Source: Batkoa obscura
Lineage: Eukaryota > Entomophthoromycota > Entomophthoromycetes > Entomophthorales > Batkoaceae
Direction of reading: 5' to 3'
DNA length: 64,000 nt
Assembly: GCA_030770535.1 (NCBI GenBank)
Contig: JASVEC010000034.1
Coordinates: 124,001 to 188,000 of the forward strand
In this document: one piece after another, positions 33,898-45,076 of the stretch
Layout of the letters: every line of letters begins with the position of its first letter
Numbering within the stretch: the first letter of the stretch is position 1
Position numbers and translations under genes: made by a program
Notes under the pieces: generated by a model
The model's input: the letters and a program-made list of their open reading frames with translations, nothing else
Told to the model about the DNA's origin: nothing
Databases searched by the model: none

Positions 33898-34468
33898 TAT
33901 TAAAAAAAATAATAGAGAAATTAAAAGAATAAAAAGATAAAAAATGATAAGTTTATATAAATGTTTATTATATATAAATAAAAATTGAACCAGTTAGTAC
34001 CCTTTTATTGATATTATATTTTATTGATGTTAGTTTTAAACTGACTACTTTTTAATAATAAACATTGAAAATTAATGATTTCAGGTATACTACTTAAAGT
34101 CAACTAAACCCAGCTAACATTTAAAAATTTCGTTAAACGTTTAAAATTCAAATCTATAACGATTTCTATAAATGGATTTAGCTCCCATCAAGTGGCAAGC
34201 TTTAAATCTTTAAAACCAAAATGATTTCAGAAAATAACTAGGAAAAAAATCATTAAAATAGCATTAATGCTCCGATGAGAGTTTTTAGATCTTTACTGTA
34301 AGAGGAAGTGTTTTTTAATCTTAATTAGATAGGGAAAAAGTTATTAAAGGAATTTATCAATAGACGAGCTAAAGTGGAAGAGATATACCAATTCTTAATT
34401 GTGATAAAGTTGAGACCAAAGGTTGGTCAAAAATTTAATTATTGAAGTTTACTTTTGATTAGAACAAG

Positions 34469-34574
34469 GTACGGGGATGTATTTTTGTGTTTAAGAGTTT
34501 GACTAATAATCTTTTCACTCAAATAATGTTTAGAAATGGAAAAAGTGATGAAATCAAAAAAAACATCCTCATAC
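34469..34574 (+). mobile_element. MITE copy I
   Basis: Forward orientation, TACGGGGATGT left end, core ACTCAAATAATGTTTAGAAATGG, right end ACATCCTCATAC. TA at both borders. Confidence 0.8.
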
Positions 34575-34821
34575 AGTTAATACGTTTTGTCTTTTTTAAT
34601 CTGGAGATATTTCTTTTAAATAGAAGTTAAAAGCTATATCCAATTAAACACCTTGAATTTCATATTAAAATAATTGAACTTCAAATTAAAAACAAAAAGC
34701 TACCTTTAATTTCAAATTGCTCAAAGGAGCTAATAAACTAAGTGAAAAAATTATTGGTAGTTGAAATGAAAGAGATAAGGGATATTTTAAAAAAAATTAT
34801 ATTATAGTATTAAAAGAAAGA

Positions 34822-34920
34822 AATAGAGACTATTTTTTGGTTTCATCACTTTTTCCATTTTTAAGCACTGTTTGAACGGAAAGATTGTTAGTAAAATTTT
34901 AAAAAATACATCTCCAAATA
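34822..34920 (-). mobile_element. MITE copy J (decayed)
   Basis: Reverse orientation. The interior (TTTCATCACTTTTTCCATTT, AAGCACTGTTTGAACGG) is plainly the family, but both termini are degraded. Confidence 0.7.
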
Positions 34921-35124
34921 AAAAGTCAAAATAGATAATAATTGTATATTTAAGTTAATAAAAGATTTAATTAAGATTGTAATAATTTATTGAATTGATT
35001 TTAACTGAGTTTAAAAATTGACACGGATAAATAATTATTTAGTTTTTATGTATAAAATAGAAATAATTCATATACTAAGTAAAATCAAAATAATTTATTA
35101 TCAGAAATCTTTTAGAAATTTAAC

Positions 35125-35231
35125 ATTTGGGAATGTATTTTTGTGTTTATGAATCCTACTAACAATCTTTTCGTTTAAATAGCACTTAAAAATGAAAAAA
35201 GTAATGAAGCCAAAAAAAAACATCCTCATAT
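35125..35231 (+). mobile_element. MITE copy K
   Basis: Forward orientation, left end ATTTGGGAATGT, right end ACATCCTCATAT. It lies about 126 bp past the stop codon of the GT15 gene, which is on the minus strand. Confidence 0.78.
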
Positions 35232-35356
35232 AATAAATGGAATATTTTATTACTTTGATTTTTAAAATTTATTTTAAATTTAATCTAATCTCTCTTACTT
35301 TAAATAATTCCACTCATCAGAAACAATTACTTTTATTAACTTGATTGTCTTATCGA

Positions 35357-36750
35357 TTACATACCCCAACCAGTTAAATTATACCACCTTAAATTACATG
35401 AAGTATTGGCCATCAATTCAGATGAAAATTTCGGATCACAAGCACATACTGGCCCCACTTTTCCATTTTCCCCTTTAGCTTGATTTTTTGGACAATATTG
35501 ATAAGGATGTTTATAAAAACCAATTTGATCAAAGAAATGAATTTGATTTCGATTTAAAGCAAAGTTAAGAAATAATGTTTTAATTGGTCCTTCTGCCCAT
35601 CGTTCATAAAAGATACCCCCTTGTTTTTCAAGCTCATTAAAGTAATCGAGATATTTTTGATTACGAAAGACTGAAAAAGAAGCCACTTCAAAACTATTCC
35701 AATAATGACAAAGATTATATGTGTTTCCTAAATAAGATAAATTTTCAATTTCAATTTAAAATAAAAAGAAAAGTATCTTAAATATTACCTTCATCTTCAG
35801 ATACAAATTCTAGATCTTTTTTATTAATAGTATTAAAATGTTCTTTTGTTACAGACCATAAACTTTTAATAGTATCTTCTAATTCATATACTGATTGAGT
35901 AAAACCGTATAATTTCTTATTATTTTTTAATTCTTCAAATGGATCTTTCATATCACAATTAAATTGAGCACCTCCATCAATCTTCATATAATAATCAAAT
36001 TCTTTAGTTAATTCATGTCGAAAAAAGAAGCCAGTCCAATATCTATTATAATGAAGTATTAATATAAAAAATTAAATTACTATTATTATTAAATATTTCT
36101 ATATTTATGTATTTATATTACCTATTATGGTGTCGAAATAATAATGAATCAGCATGTATAACATTCAACTCTTTTCTAGCTTTCCTTGCTTTTTGACGAT
36201 CAATATCTTTTGGTATAGACCAATGTTTATAAGGTATAACACCAAATTTCAATTTTGCTTTAGTTAAATAAGATAACAATAACATTGTTTTCTCACTTAA
36301 TGGTTTTGGACTTAATATAACATATGGATAATTATATTTAGAATTAAATCGATCTTCAATTTCTCTTATTGAATATCGGAGATTTTTGATTTCTTCTCCT
36401 CCTCCTTCCATGGTTTCATCTTCTAAAACTACAGCAAGTAAACAGGCTTTAATTGAGTTATCTTCATTATCTTCATTATCTTCATTATCTTCATTATCTT
36501 CATTGTAAATATAATTTGTTTGAATTCGATCATTAGCTAAAGTAATCTCTTCTAAAGATAGTTCATGTAATAACTCATTTTGTTCTAGATTTAACCATAA
36601 ATTATTGTTCAATTTAGAGATGGGATATTCATATTTCAATTCAAATATTAAATCTTCGTCTAGTTTTAAAAGTTGATTGAATAAGTAAATGGAACTAACA
36701 ATGAGTAATAGGACAATTACTATTATACTTTTTTTACTTGGAGTTATCAT
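35357..36750 (-). CDS. GT15-family (Kre2/Mnt1-like) mannosyltransferase, 3 exons
   Basis: Exons 36750-36122, 36042-35789 and 35727-35357 give 417 residues. It is a type II Golgi protein: cytoplasmic MITPSKK, one membrane anchor (about 8-24), a stem with an acidic Asn-Glu-Asp repeat (83-97), then the catalytic region. The family is visible in RFNSKYNYPYVIL, YNLCHYWNSFEVASFSVFRN and GGIFYERWAEGPIKTLFLN. GT15 enzymes add alpha-1,2-mannose from GDP-mannose to O- and N-glycans. The usual YWRVEPxVxFxCDxDYDPF block is changed to YYMKIDGGAQFNCDMKDPF, so Arg, Glu and the DYDPF spacing differ. It may have altered activity. MITE K follows the stop. Confidence 0.87.
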
Positions 36751-37148
36751 TTGATCGTTTTTGAAACTATTTTATGGAATGTAAATGTAAATATAAGTAT
36801 AAATCTAAATCTAAATTCAAATGTTTTTTTTAATATTTGAAGATTATGTCAAGTATTTATAGTTAATGATCTTTATTTAAAATAATTTAAATTTATCAAT
36901 TAATCTTTCTCTCCATTGATACCCCACTTAAAAAAATATGCCAAGTTTTGATTTTTTGGTTAAAAAAATTAAGCTCATTGATATTCAGTATTTTAAGCTA
37001 ATTAAATATTGATCAAAAAAAACAATTTAATAATTTAAAAAATAAACATTCACATAAATAAGTTGGACTTAGAAAATAACAATAATATAAAACATATTAA
37101 TTAATGTTTTAAATCAATTTATTTATTTAATTTAATATATTTATGTAT
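36751..37148. other. Intergenic region
   Basis: About 400 bp between the GT15 start and the NRPS-like 2 stop codon, very AT-rich. It must contain the GT15 promoter; no element is recognised. Confidence 0.5.
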
Positions 37149-40100
37149 TTATAAAAATTCATTCTCTTTCCAATATTCTAAATATTTTACAAATGTATTC
37201 TTATTTATCTCTTGACATTCTTTAATAACCTTTGATCTTTTTTCAGTTTCCTTTGTATCTAGAATATAACTTATACTATCTTCCTTTAATCCTAATTCAA
37301 AGAACTCTAATAACGAATGAATAAATCCAATATCTTTATTATCTATTTGTTGACGGTGTAATAATTCTAAAAACTGTCGATTATTTATAATATTAAATTC
37401 AATTCCTTCTTCTTTTAGCCATAATAACATTTGATTGTATTTGATATTATTAGGATTAGCAATATGATTAACAATTATACTCTTTTTCTCTTCATTAATG
37501 AAATTCAATTCTATTAATCCCTTAGCTACTGTATTTACTGGTATCCAATTTAATAGCTGATAATTTTCTGGAGCTAAATTATATTGTTTTATTGCTTTTA
37601 TAAATAAAGGTATATGTTCTTTAATGTTCCAAATACCTTTATTGTCATCTCCTGAGATTTGTCCTATACGATGAATAGATATAAATAAACTATATTTATA
37701 TTGAAGGGAATATTTTAATAAGATATTTTCAGTGATTAATTTAGACAAAGCATAGCCACTACAATGAACTGTATTGAGTAGTTTTGAATTAATTGAAGTT
37801 TGCTTTAAAAAAATTGTATTATATGTGGTAACATTATTTAAATTTAATTGTGGAAATAAACTAGCAATACTTGAAATGAAATGAAAATGAAGTCTATATT
37901 TACTTTTTATACTGAAATTTAATAAATTGACAGTGAATTGAATATTTTCTTCAAATAAATTTAATGGCTTTAAAAAATTCATTAACCAAGCAGAATGATA
38001 AACTACATTCACATTATCTAACAATTCTTTATATTTAATATTATTTAAACCAAATTGACTATCATTAATATTTAAATTTAATATTTGAATTTTATTCCAT
38101 TGAGATTGAGTAATTTGAATTTTTCTTTGTTGAAATGAAAGTTTTAATTTAGATTTACTTTCTTCAATTGAATTTCCTCTTATTAAGCAATAAATTTTAT
38201 TAATGTTATTTAAATTTATTAATTCTTGAATTATAAAATTACTTAATGATCCATTAGCGCCTGTTATTAATACACTTAATTTAGTTATACTGGGTTTATT
38301 ATTATTATTATTATTGTTATCATCTGAAAATGTTGTATATTTTTTAATTAAATTATCTACCTGAGATTGATATTTAGTTAACTCATTAATCTCCTTATTA
38401 TTCTTATTATCATTATTATTTAATAAATTAAAAATAAATTTAGATAATAATTGAATAGTGTCATATTGATAAATAGTGTTAATATTTAATGATTTTAAAT
38501 TATATTCTTTAATTAATAAATTTTTATATTTTATAATACATAAGGAATCCATACCATTATTAAATAAATTATCATTGAATTTAATTGATTTATTAGTTAT
38601 TTGTTGAAAATAAAATTGTAATTTAAATTGGATTTGTTCAATAGTATTATTATTATTATTACTATTATTATTATTACTATTATTATTATTATTATTATTA
38701 TTATTAAATTGACTATATAATTGATTAATCTCATCTTTAAATAAAACTTCGTTTTTTTTGCGTATAATATTACCTTTAGAAGTAGTAATAAATTGTTTAT
38801 GATAATTGTTAGGTAAAATAAATATTAATTCTTCAAAAATCCTAGAATGTGAAGGTAATATTTGATTGATCTCATAAATCTGTTTATAAATAGATTCCTT
38901 AATATCTTGAGTTACCTCATCAATATTTTCTTTTAATTGAATTATAATACAATTATATAATTGATTAGTACCATATACTAAACAATATTTAATATTATTA
39001 TTATTATTTAATTTTAATTCAATTAAATTAGGATTCGTCTTTTCCCCATTACTATGAATAATGATATCATCCATTCTTCCCATAATTTCAAATATTAATT
39101 CATTCTTGTCTTTATTATATTTAATTACTTTAAATAAATCATTATGTAAATAAAATCCACTTTCATTAATAACTACCTTATTCGCTAATCCAATATCTCT
39201 ATTATTAATAGCTAGTTGATAAATGGATTGTTTTTGATTAATACAAGTTAATTGAAATTGAATTCTTTTTGCTAATTTAAATCGATCAAAACAATTCTCT
39301 TCACTGTCTTCTCTCCAATTAGCTGCTAAAAATCCTGTTTCTGTAGAGCCATAATTATTAGTTACCTTAACCTTGTTATTATAACAACTCTTTAATAACT
39401 CATTTGAAACCAAAGCACCACCTGTAACAATATTTGTTAAGCTTTGTAATCTTACTAAATAATCTTTATTCGATTGACAATATTCTATTAATTGATTTAA
39501 TAAAAAAGGTAATAATATCAAATAATTCACATCAAATCTTTTCATTTGTTGAAATATCCATTTTTCTTCTAATTTATTATCTGGAATAGCAATACATGAA
39601 GACATAAATAAACTTTTAAAAAATTGGGCTAATCCAAAGCCATGAAAAAGAGGGGCATAGCTTAATCCAACACCAAAAAATGTTGAGTTTTCAATCTCTT
39701 CATAGTTACGCTGAATCCATTCAATGAGATACTGATTAGTGATAGGATATAATTTAGGTTCAGATGTAGAACCAGAGGAATGCATCATTAAACATGGATA
39801 ATTAAGATAATTTATTGTATCTTTCCCTTTATTTTCTGTTTTAATATCTTTGATATCTTTTTCATTTTCTTGATATTCTTGTTTCGTTTTTATAACCTCA
39901 ATCTCAATATTTAATTCCTTTTTACATTTCATTGCCAACTCATAATGATTTCTATCTACTACAATAATTTTACACTTGGATTTTAAAATCAAGTATTTTA
40001 ATATCTCTATGGAATTTTTTGGTGATAATAAAATAGGTACGAGATTCAATTGCATTAATGCTAATAAATTGATAGCGTAACTGTGATTACTATTAGAGAG

Positions 40101-40415
40101 ATAAGCAACAGGAATAAAGTTTACTTCTCTTTCTTGTTTTTTTTTATTCACATCATTCTCTTCCTCTATTTCCTTTATTTCTTTCTTTCCTTCAATCCTA
40201 GTAATAATTTCTACTTCATTTAATTGTTGTTGAATATATTGTTTTGATTGTTGAATATTATGATAAAATTGTAAATAACTCATTTCAATTACTCTTTCAT
40301 TTTGTTGATATTTAAATACCAATTCATCGGGGTTATGAATAGCTTGATAATGAACTACATCACATATTCGACCATTCGATGGAAATGGTACAATTGTCAA
40401 GGAATTAGAAAGCAT
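37149..40415 (-). CDS. NRPS-like adenylation-carrier-reductase (A-T-R) enzyme 2
   Basis: A 1,088-residue intronless paralogue of the enzyme at 28875-32045 with the same domain order. Adenylation motifs: MHSSGSTSEPK (211-221), NNYGSTETG (353-361), GRMDDIIIHSNGEKTNP (446-462) and Lys547 in TTSKGN. Carrier: GMDSL with Ser624. Reductase: TGANGSLSNF (718-727), a FISSIASLFP segment, and YALSK for the Tyr/Lys pair. Here the phosphate loop is canonical, unlike paralogue 1. Two insertions set it apart: a charged Lys/Glu segment around 70-97 and an Asn/Ser homopolymer (571-590) between adenylation and carrier domains. A second Asn run lies near 699-706. Product is presumably an aldehyde from an unknown acid. 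The carrier needs a phosphopantetheinyl transferase, not in this window. Confidence 0.9.
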   Translation of the reverse strand: MLSNSLTIVPFPSNGRICDVVHYQAIHNPDELVFKYQQNERVIEMSYLQFYHNIQQSKQYIQQQLNEVEIITRIEGKKEIKEIEEENDVNKKKQEREVNFIPVAYLSNSNHSYAINLLALMQLNLVPILLSPKNSIEILKYLILKSKCKIIVVDRNHYELAMKCKKELNIEIEVIKTKQEYQENEKDIKDIKTENKGKDTINYLNYPCLMMHSSGSTSEPKLYPITNQYLIEWIQRNYEEIENSTFFGVGLSYAPLFHGFGLAQFFKSLFMSSCIAIPDNKLEEKWIFQQMKRFDVNYLILLPFLLNQLIEYCQSNKDYLVRLQSLTNIVTGGALVSNELLKSCYNNKVKVTNNYGSTETGFLAANWREDSEENCFDRFKLAKRIQFQLTCINQKQSIYQLAINNRDIGLANKVVINESGFYLHNDLFKVIKYNKDKNELIFEIMGRMDDIIIHSNGEKTNPNLIELKLNNNNNIKYCLVYGTNQLYNCIIIQLKENIDEVTQDIKESIYKQIYEINQILPSHSRIFEELIFILPNNYHKQFITTSKGNIIRKKNEVLFKDEINQLYSQFNNNNNNNNNSNNNNSNNNNNTIEQIQFKLQFYFQQITNKSIKFNDNLFNNGMDSLCIIKYKNLLIKEYNLKSLNINTIYQYDTIQLLSKFIFNLLNNNDNKNNKEINELTKYQSQVDNLIKKYTTFSDDNNNNNNNKPSITKLSVLITGANGSLSNFIIQELINLNNINKIYCLIRGNSIEESKSKLKLSFQQRKIQITQSQWNKIQILNLNINDSQFGLNNIKYKELLDNVNVVYHSAWLMNFLKPLNLFEENIQFTVNLLNFSIKSKYRLHFHFISSIASLFPQLNLNNVTTYNTIFLKQTSINSKLLNTVHCSGYALSKLITENILLKYSLQYKYSLFISIHRIGQISGDDNKGIWNIKEHIPLFIKAIKQYNLAPENYQLLNWIPVNTVAKGLIELNFINEEKKSIIVNHIANPNNIKYNQMLLWLKEEGIEFNIINNRQFLELLHRQQIDNKDIGFIHSLLEFFELGLKEDSISYILDTKETEKRSKVIKECQEINKNTFVKYLEYWKENEFL

Positions 40416-41693
40416 ATTTGAGTACTATATAACTATTTAATTAACGATTAAAAAATTAAAAGATTATAAGAAGATCAAAGGAAAAGGAAGAAAATAAGAC
40501 TTGTCTATTATTTTTTAATATAGATGATGGTCATAATAGACTTGAATAGTATTATCATAATTCTTATTAACCTTATTATAAAAATTACTATTTTTATAGA
40601 GATTTTTATTTATACTAAAGGATAGAAAGACACAATGTTACTTCTAACCAATAAAAGTTAAAAGATTGGATTGTTTATTAAGTTTTATAATTATTAGAGA
40701 ATAAATGTTTATTTGTATCCCTTGATTATAATGTAAAATTGCAATTCATTATTCTTAATAAAGATAAATTATTGATAAGTATAAATTATTATTATATAAT
40801 ATAGATTTAATGAAGTAAACCCATATAAAGACATATAATACTTACCTGATTATTAACTATTTTTTTCATAGATGTTAGTGATTGCGCAAATATTACGCAT
40901 CTTCATACTGGTTCACTTTATCAAATCCATATTATAAAAAGTTTTAAACCATTTTTTTATAAAAATTCTTGTTAGATTGAATATAAAAATAAAAGAATAA
41001 TAGAATTTTAAAGTTGAGTTAGTTTAAAAGCTTGGTTCAATTTTTGTTCAATTTTGATTTTTAGCAAAACTTGCAGATTAAGCTCTAAAAGCTGGAAAAA
41101 GTCTTATTTTTTTGTTTGATTTTAAAATAATTTATATTGGGACGTTTTTTGTATAATTTTACCTGAAAGTTTTTTACAAACTATAACATAGAAAATGAAC
41201 AAAAGAAGAAAATTGGAAATTTTAATTTTAATCAAGCTTTTAAACTTATCTATATATAAAAAACCCATTATATAAAGTTGAGTCTAATTATACAAACAAG
41301 AATATACCAGTCATAGTATCCCAGAAGAATTTTTTTCTAAAATAAAACTATATATTTATATTATCACTTACAATTTTTTCAAAACATAAAAATTTAGAAA
41401 AGTGGTCAAGGTAAATTTTATTATTATTATATATGTGTGTTTTTTTTGACTTCATTATTTTTTCCATTTTTTAAGCACTATTTGAGCGGAAAATTTGGTA
41501 GTAAAGTTCTTAAACACAAAAATACAGCCTCATATTTTATATTTTGTTTATTAAATTGTTTTAAAAAAATTACATTAAAATAGCCAAAATTCAATTTTTA
41601 ATTAAACTTGTTTTTATGATCACTATATATAAATACTTTTTAGAAATAATGTATATTTATTTTAAGTAACATTGATCTATAATATGTCTTTAG
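40416..41693. other. Intergenic region with one MITE
   Basis: Between NRPS-like 2 and the 3' end of an unknown secreted gene. It holds MITE copy L (41431-41535). No gene is recognised. Confidence 0.6.
41431..41535 (-). mobile_element. MITE copy L
   Basis: Reverse orientation: ATATGTGTGTTTTTTTTG left end, core TAAGCACTATTTGAGCGGAAA, right end ACAGCCTCATAT. It ends about 160 bp past the stop codon of the minus-strand gene at 41694. Confidence 0.78.
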
Positions 41694-42800
41694 CTAAACT
41701 AATAGCTGACTAAAGTCATCATTGAAATACCCTTTTGCAATTTTACTACTTTCTTTTAAAATTTCCTTACGAACATTTCTAAGGATAATTATCTTTTCAT
41801 TAAACTCAGCACCTTGATACTCACTAAGAATTATTTGGTCAGCAACCGGTCCTAAAATTGTATTAGTAGTAGCCACCAAAATCAAGTCTTCATATGGAAG
41901 TGCTGAAATACCAGTAGTTATGGCAGTTCTCATATAAGTTAAAACTTTGCTATCAGTATCCATTTTTAAAGGATTGGCTAATGGTAAGTTGGTAAGACAT
42001 GAGGCCAATGTACCAGCTTGATTAAAATCCTTATTTGATGCACAAAAATAACCACGATCACGATCATAACTAGTACCCCAATAACCACAACCAGATTGAA
42101 TTTCTGAATTTGGAATTAACTTGAAGCAATTACTATAATTATATTCCATAGCAGCGGTTTGCAGTACATTATTAGCTAATAAACAAATTTTATCAATACC
42201 TAATACATATTCATTAGATTGAATTGTTTGTGCCTCCTTATTGTATAATTCAGTATTGTTTAATATCTTACTAACTATTTTCTCAGTCATCTTAATTTGA
42301 AAAACTTGACGATAATTTTCATCATCAGGATGTAAGTTGTTCATTGGAATAATAATAGATCTTAAACCTTGCCTCAAATCTACTGAGATATAATTTGAGC
42401 TTCCAATAATAGGGGAAATAAATAGATACTCTTTATTACTACTGGAAGATGTAAGTTCCATTATATTTAAATTCTTCATTTCTGAAATTAAATTAGTAGT
42501 TTTGACGCGAAAGTCATTGGTACAATATTGACGACAAGTTAAACAACAAGATTTAGTATCACGTAAACAACTCTTTCCTTCATACCACTTTCTTGAGGCC
42601 TCATAACTATCCTTTCCTGCTAGTGGTAACCAGTGATGTAACTGTTGACAATTACGTTGGTACTTTGGTGATATATCAACCTCGAACCATACCATATCAC
42701 TATTAACTTTGTAGCATGTCTTATCTAAGTAAGTTAATCCAAGTGGGACTTGACCCAAAGCAATCGAAATAAAAAGTAGGAATGATAAAACAATAAACAT
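41694..42800 (-). CDS. Secreted Cys-containing protein (368 aa), unknown
   Basis: I do not recognise the family. It starts with a clear signal peptide (MFIVLSFLLFISIALGQ). The N-terminal third is Cys-rich (TCYKV, NCQQLHHW, SCLRDTKSCCLTCRQYC), followed by a mixed alpha/beta-looking central region. Then comes SGCGYWGTSYDRDRGYFC (about 245-262), which looks like a second disulphide-bonded module. No C-terminal anchor or GPI-type tail is seen, so it is probably fully secreted. Single exon, ATG start. MITE copy L follows the stop. Confidence 0.65.
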   Translation of the reverse strand: MFIVLSFLLFISIALGQVPLGLTYLDKTCYKVNSDMVWFEVDISPKYQRNCQQLHHWLPLAGKDSYEASRKWYEGKSCLRDTKSCCLTCRQYCTNDFRVKTTNLISEMKNLNIMELTSSSSNKEYLFISPIIGSSNYISVDLRQGLRSIIIPMNNLHPDDENYRQVFQIKMTEKIVSKILNNTELYNKEAQTIQSNEYVLGIDKICLLANNVLQTAAMEYNYSNCFKLIPNSEIQSGCGYWGTSYDRDRGYFCASNKDFNQAGTLASCLTNLPLANPLKMDTDSKVLTYMRTAITTGISALPYEDLILVATTNTILGPVADQIILSEYQGAEFNEKIIILRNVRKEILKESSKIAKGYFNDDFSQLLV

Positions 42801-45076
42801 ATTATCTTTTGTTTAGACTGTTGTATATTTCAAATGTATATATACTTTTTGTGATGTTTTAAATGTTAAATATAAAATAAAATTTTATATTTGATGATTT
42901 AAATTATAATGAATATGAACTAATAGAGAACAAATATATAAGTAGAATAGTTTGAAGTAACTATTATTGTAGTTTACGTATGGAGATATCAATCCAATTT
43001 TGTTAGTTACTCCCTTTTTTAAATATGCTGATTTATATAATAGATCGTCCTTTTTTGACATTTTATTTAATCTTTTTAATATATTTATTTGAATCTATTT
43101 TTTTATAAACAATGATACCAGTATGTCCATGCAACTTTTCTTCAAAGAATGGAAAATTGACTGAGTTGAAGAATTCAAAAGATCTAGGCTCTGATTAGCT
43201 AGGAATAACAGTAAACAAAAGCACTCCTCAAATGGCTCTTATCACCCCTGTATATATTTTAAGTTGATACTTTTTGTTAAAATAGTTAGGAGTAGCTGAC
43301 TCTCAAGAATATATAAAGTTTACATTTAAAAATTGATTATCCCATCCTTTGATATTACATAATGACTTCATTGACCCTTTGAAGCATTGATAAATACTTA
43401 CATTGCTTTAGATTTTATAGTTAAAAAGTTTTTTGGATTTTAATAATACTAACGTATCTGTATAGGTTTTTAATAGTCTTTAGTGAAAATTATATTTAAC
43501 ATTCTTTAAAAGACAAATAATCGAAAGTAAATATAAAATAGGTTTATCAAAAATGAATATTTATTATAAAAAGTACATATCATCAATAGTTTTATAATAT
43601 CTTTAATTATATTATTCTTAAAGAGATAGGAATTATATTTTATTAAATAAGAAAATTCTTGATTTAAATTAGAATTGGTTTATGAAATTAAACCTACTCA
43701 AGTCTAAAATAGATGAAGCTAAATTGATTAATTTCCCTATTTTTCCATAGCCCTTCCTTCTCTTTTATCCTCCTCTACTTGGACTCATTTTACTCGATGT
43801 TTGCTTTTTTCCCACTTTTTACTTACCTCCAATAACAAACCACTTGGAAGTCCAATTCCTTCGAGATTTTCTTTAAAAAAATCCTTGACTTATGTAATAG
43901 TTTTTTAATATTTTAATTGGATAAAATTCTCCTATTAATGATATTACGCAATGTATTCTATTTGTTGACTTATATTCTATATTATTCATTAGTTTTTTCC
44001 TGAATGATATTATTTCAAAAATAAATTTTACTTTAATATAAAATATCCAAGTATGATATAGCTGTTATTTATACCAAATTAGTTAAATCTTTTTAATCTT
44101 TAAATAAAAAATGATTTTGTAATTTCAAAGATAAGAAAAGATAACAATAGAAAAATCAACGGATTGATTATTAGAAATAAAGTTTACTTAATGATAAGTA
44201 AAATAAAATAAAGCTATATTTAAATCAATAATCTTTAATTTTTGATTAAACAGCTTTTATCTTTATTTTAGAACTAATTATTTTTGTTTTATAAATTTTT
44301 TATAAAACCAATGCTTTTTTAATGCTTACTTATAGCTTACTTGACTAAAAAGTTTATCGTTTACCTCGTTAACCTTCAATTTAAACTGTAGTTTATTCAT
44401 ATTCATTTACTTGTGATAAGGCTCTATTTCTTCAAGATTTGTCCAAATTTGTATTGGGTATGAGCTTGTTTTCCATTCATCGATTATCTCAATTCTCAAT
44501 ATTCAAGAATGGATTTATTCCGTACCTGTTTTACTCTATCAAATCCTCATTTTATTATTTACCTAATTACATACTATTTGGATTTACATCCTCCAGTATA
44601 CGTACCTATAAATAATAAATTGTTAGCACTATAACTCAATAATCAATTCTATAAACCTCAAAAACGCAATGTTCATCTCAAGTAATAGCTTTAACTTAAT
44701 ATCAATCATCAATCTATTTTTTGAGAAACAAATAAAACAAAACAACAAGTCTTAAAACTGGATGGTTAACATAAAAACACGCTCCAATTCTACTTTATCA
44801 ATTTCGAATGCTTTCTCAAAAAAGTTCGATTTCTTTAATTTTTAACAATTTTGTCCTCTATTATAAAGTTCTAATCATCTACAGAGTAATTATAGAGCAA
44901 AGCGTATCAAACTTACTTATAAATTTAAAAAAAGCATCACACAAAAACAGAAAATGATTAAAAAAATTCAAAATTGCAAATTTAATAAAAACTCATCCTC
45001 ATTCTTCCCACCAATAAAAAGCCCTTATTTCTCAACCACCAACCAATCTCCGCTACGTTTTACTTTACTTTACTCC
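42801..45076. other. Long intergenic region, no gene recognised
   Basis: About 2.3 kb. There is a less AT-rich pyrimidine-rich patch on the plus strand around 43740-43880. Read on the minus strand it briefly looks like an exon ending in GTAAGT, and 44380-44600 has a similar feel. No frame stays open for long, so these may be gene remnants or chance. Confidence 0.45.

Larger units (their letters stand above)
33898..35356. other. Intergenic region with three MITEs
   Basis: About 1.5 kb holding MITE copies I, J and K within 760 bp, in alternating orientations. No gene is seen. It is the densest MITE cluster of the window. Confidence 0.65.

Noticed and set aside
28875-40415. Identification of the A-T-R enzymes as Lys2 (aminoadipate reductase)
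   Set aside because: They lack the longer N-terminal part of Lys2, and two diverged copies argue against a single housekeeping enzyme.
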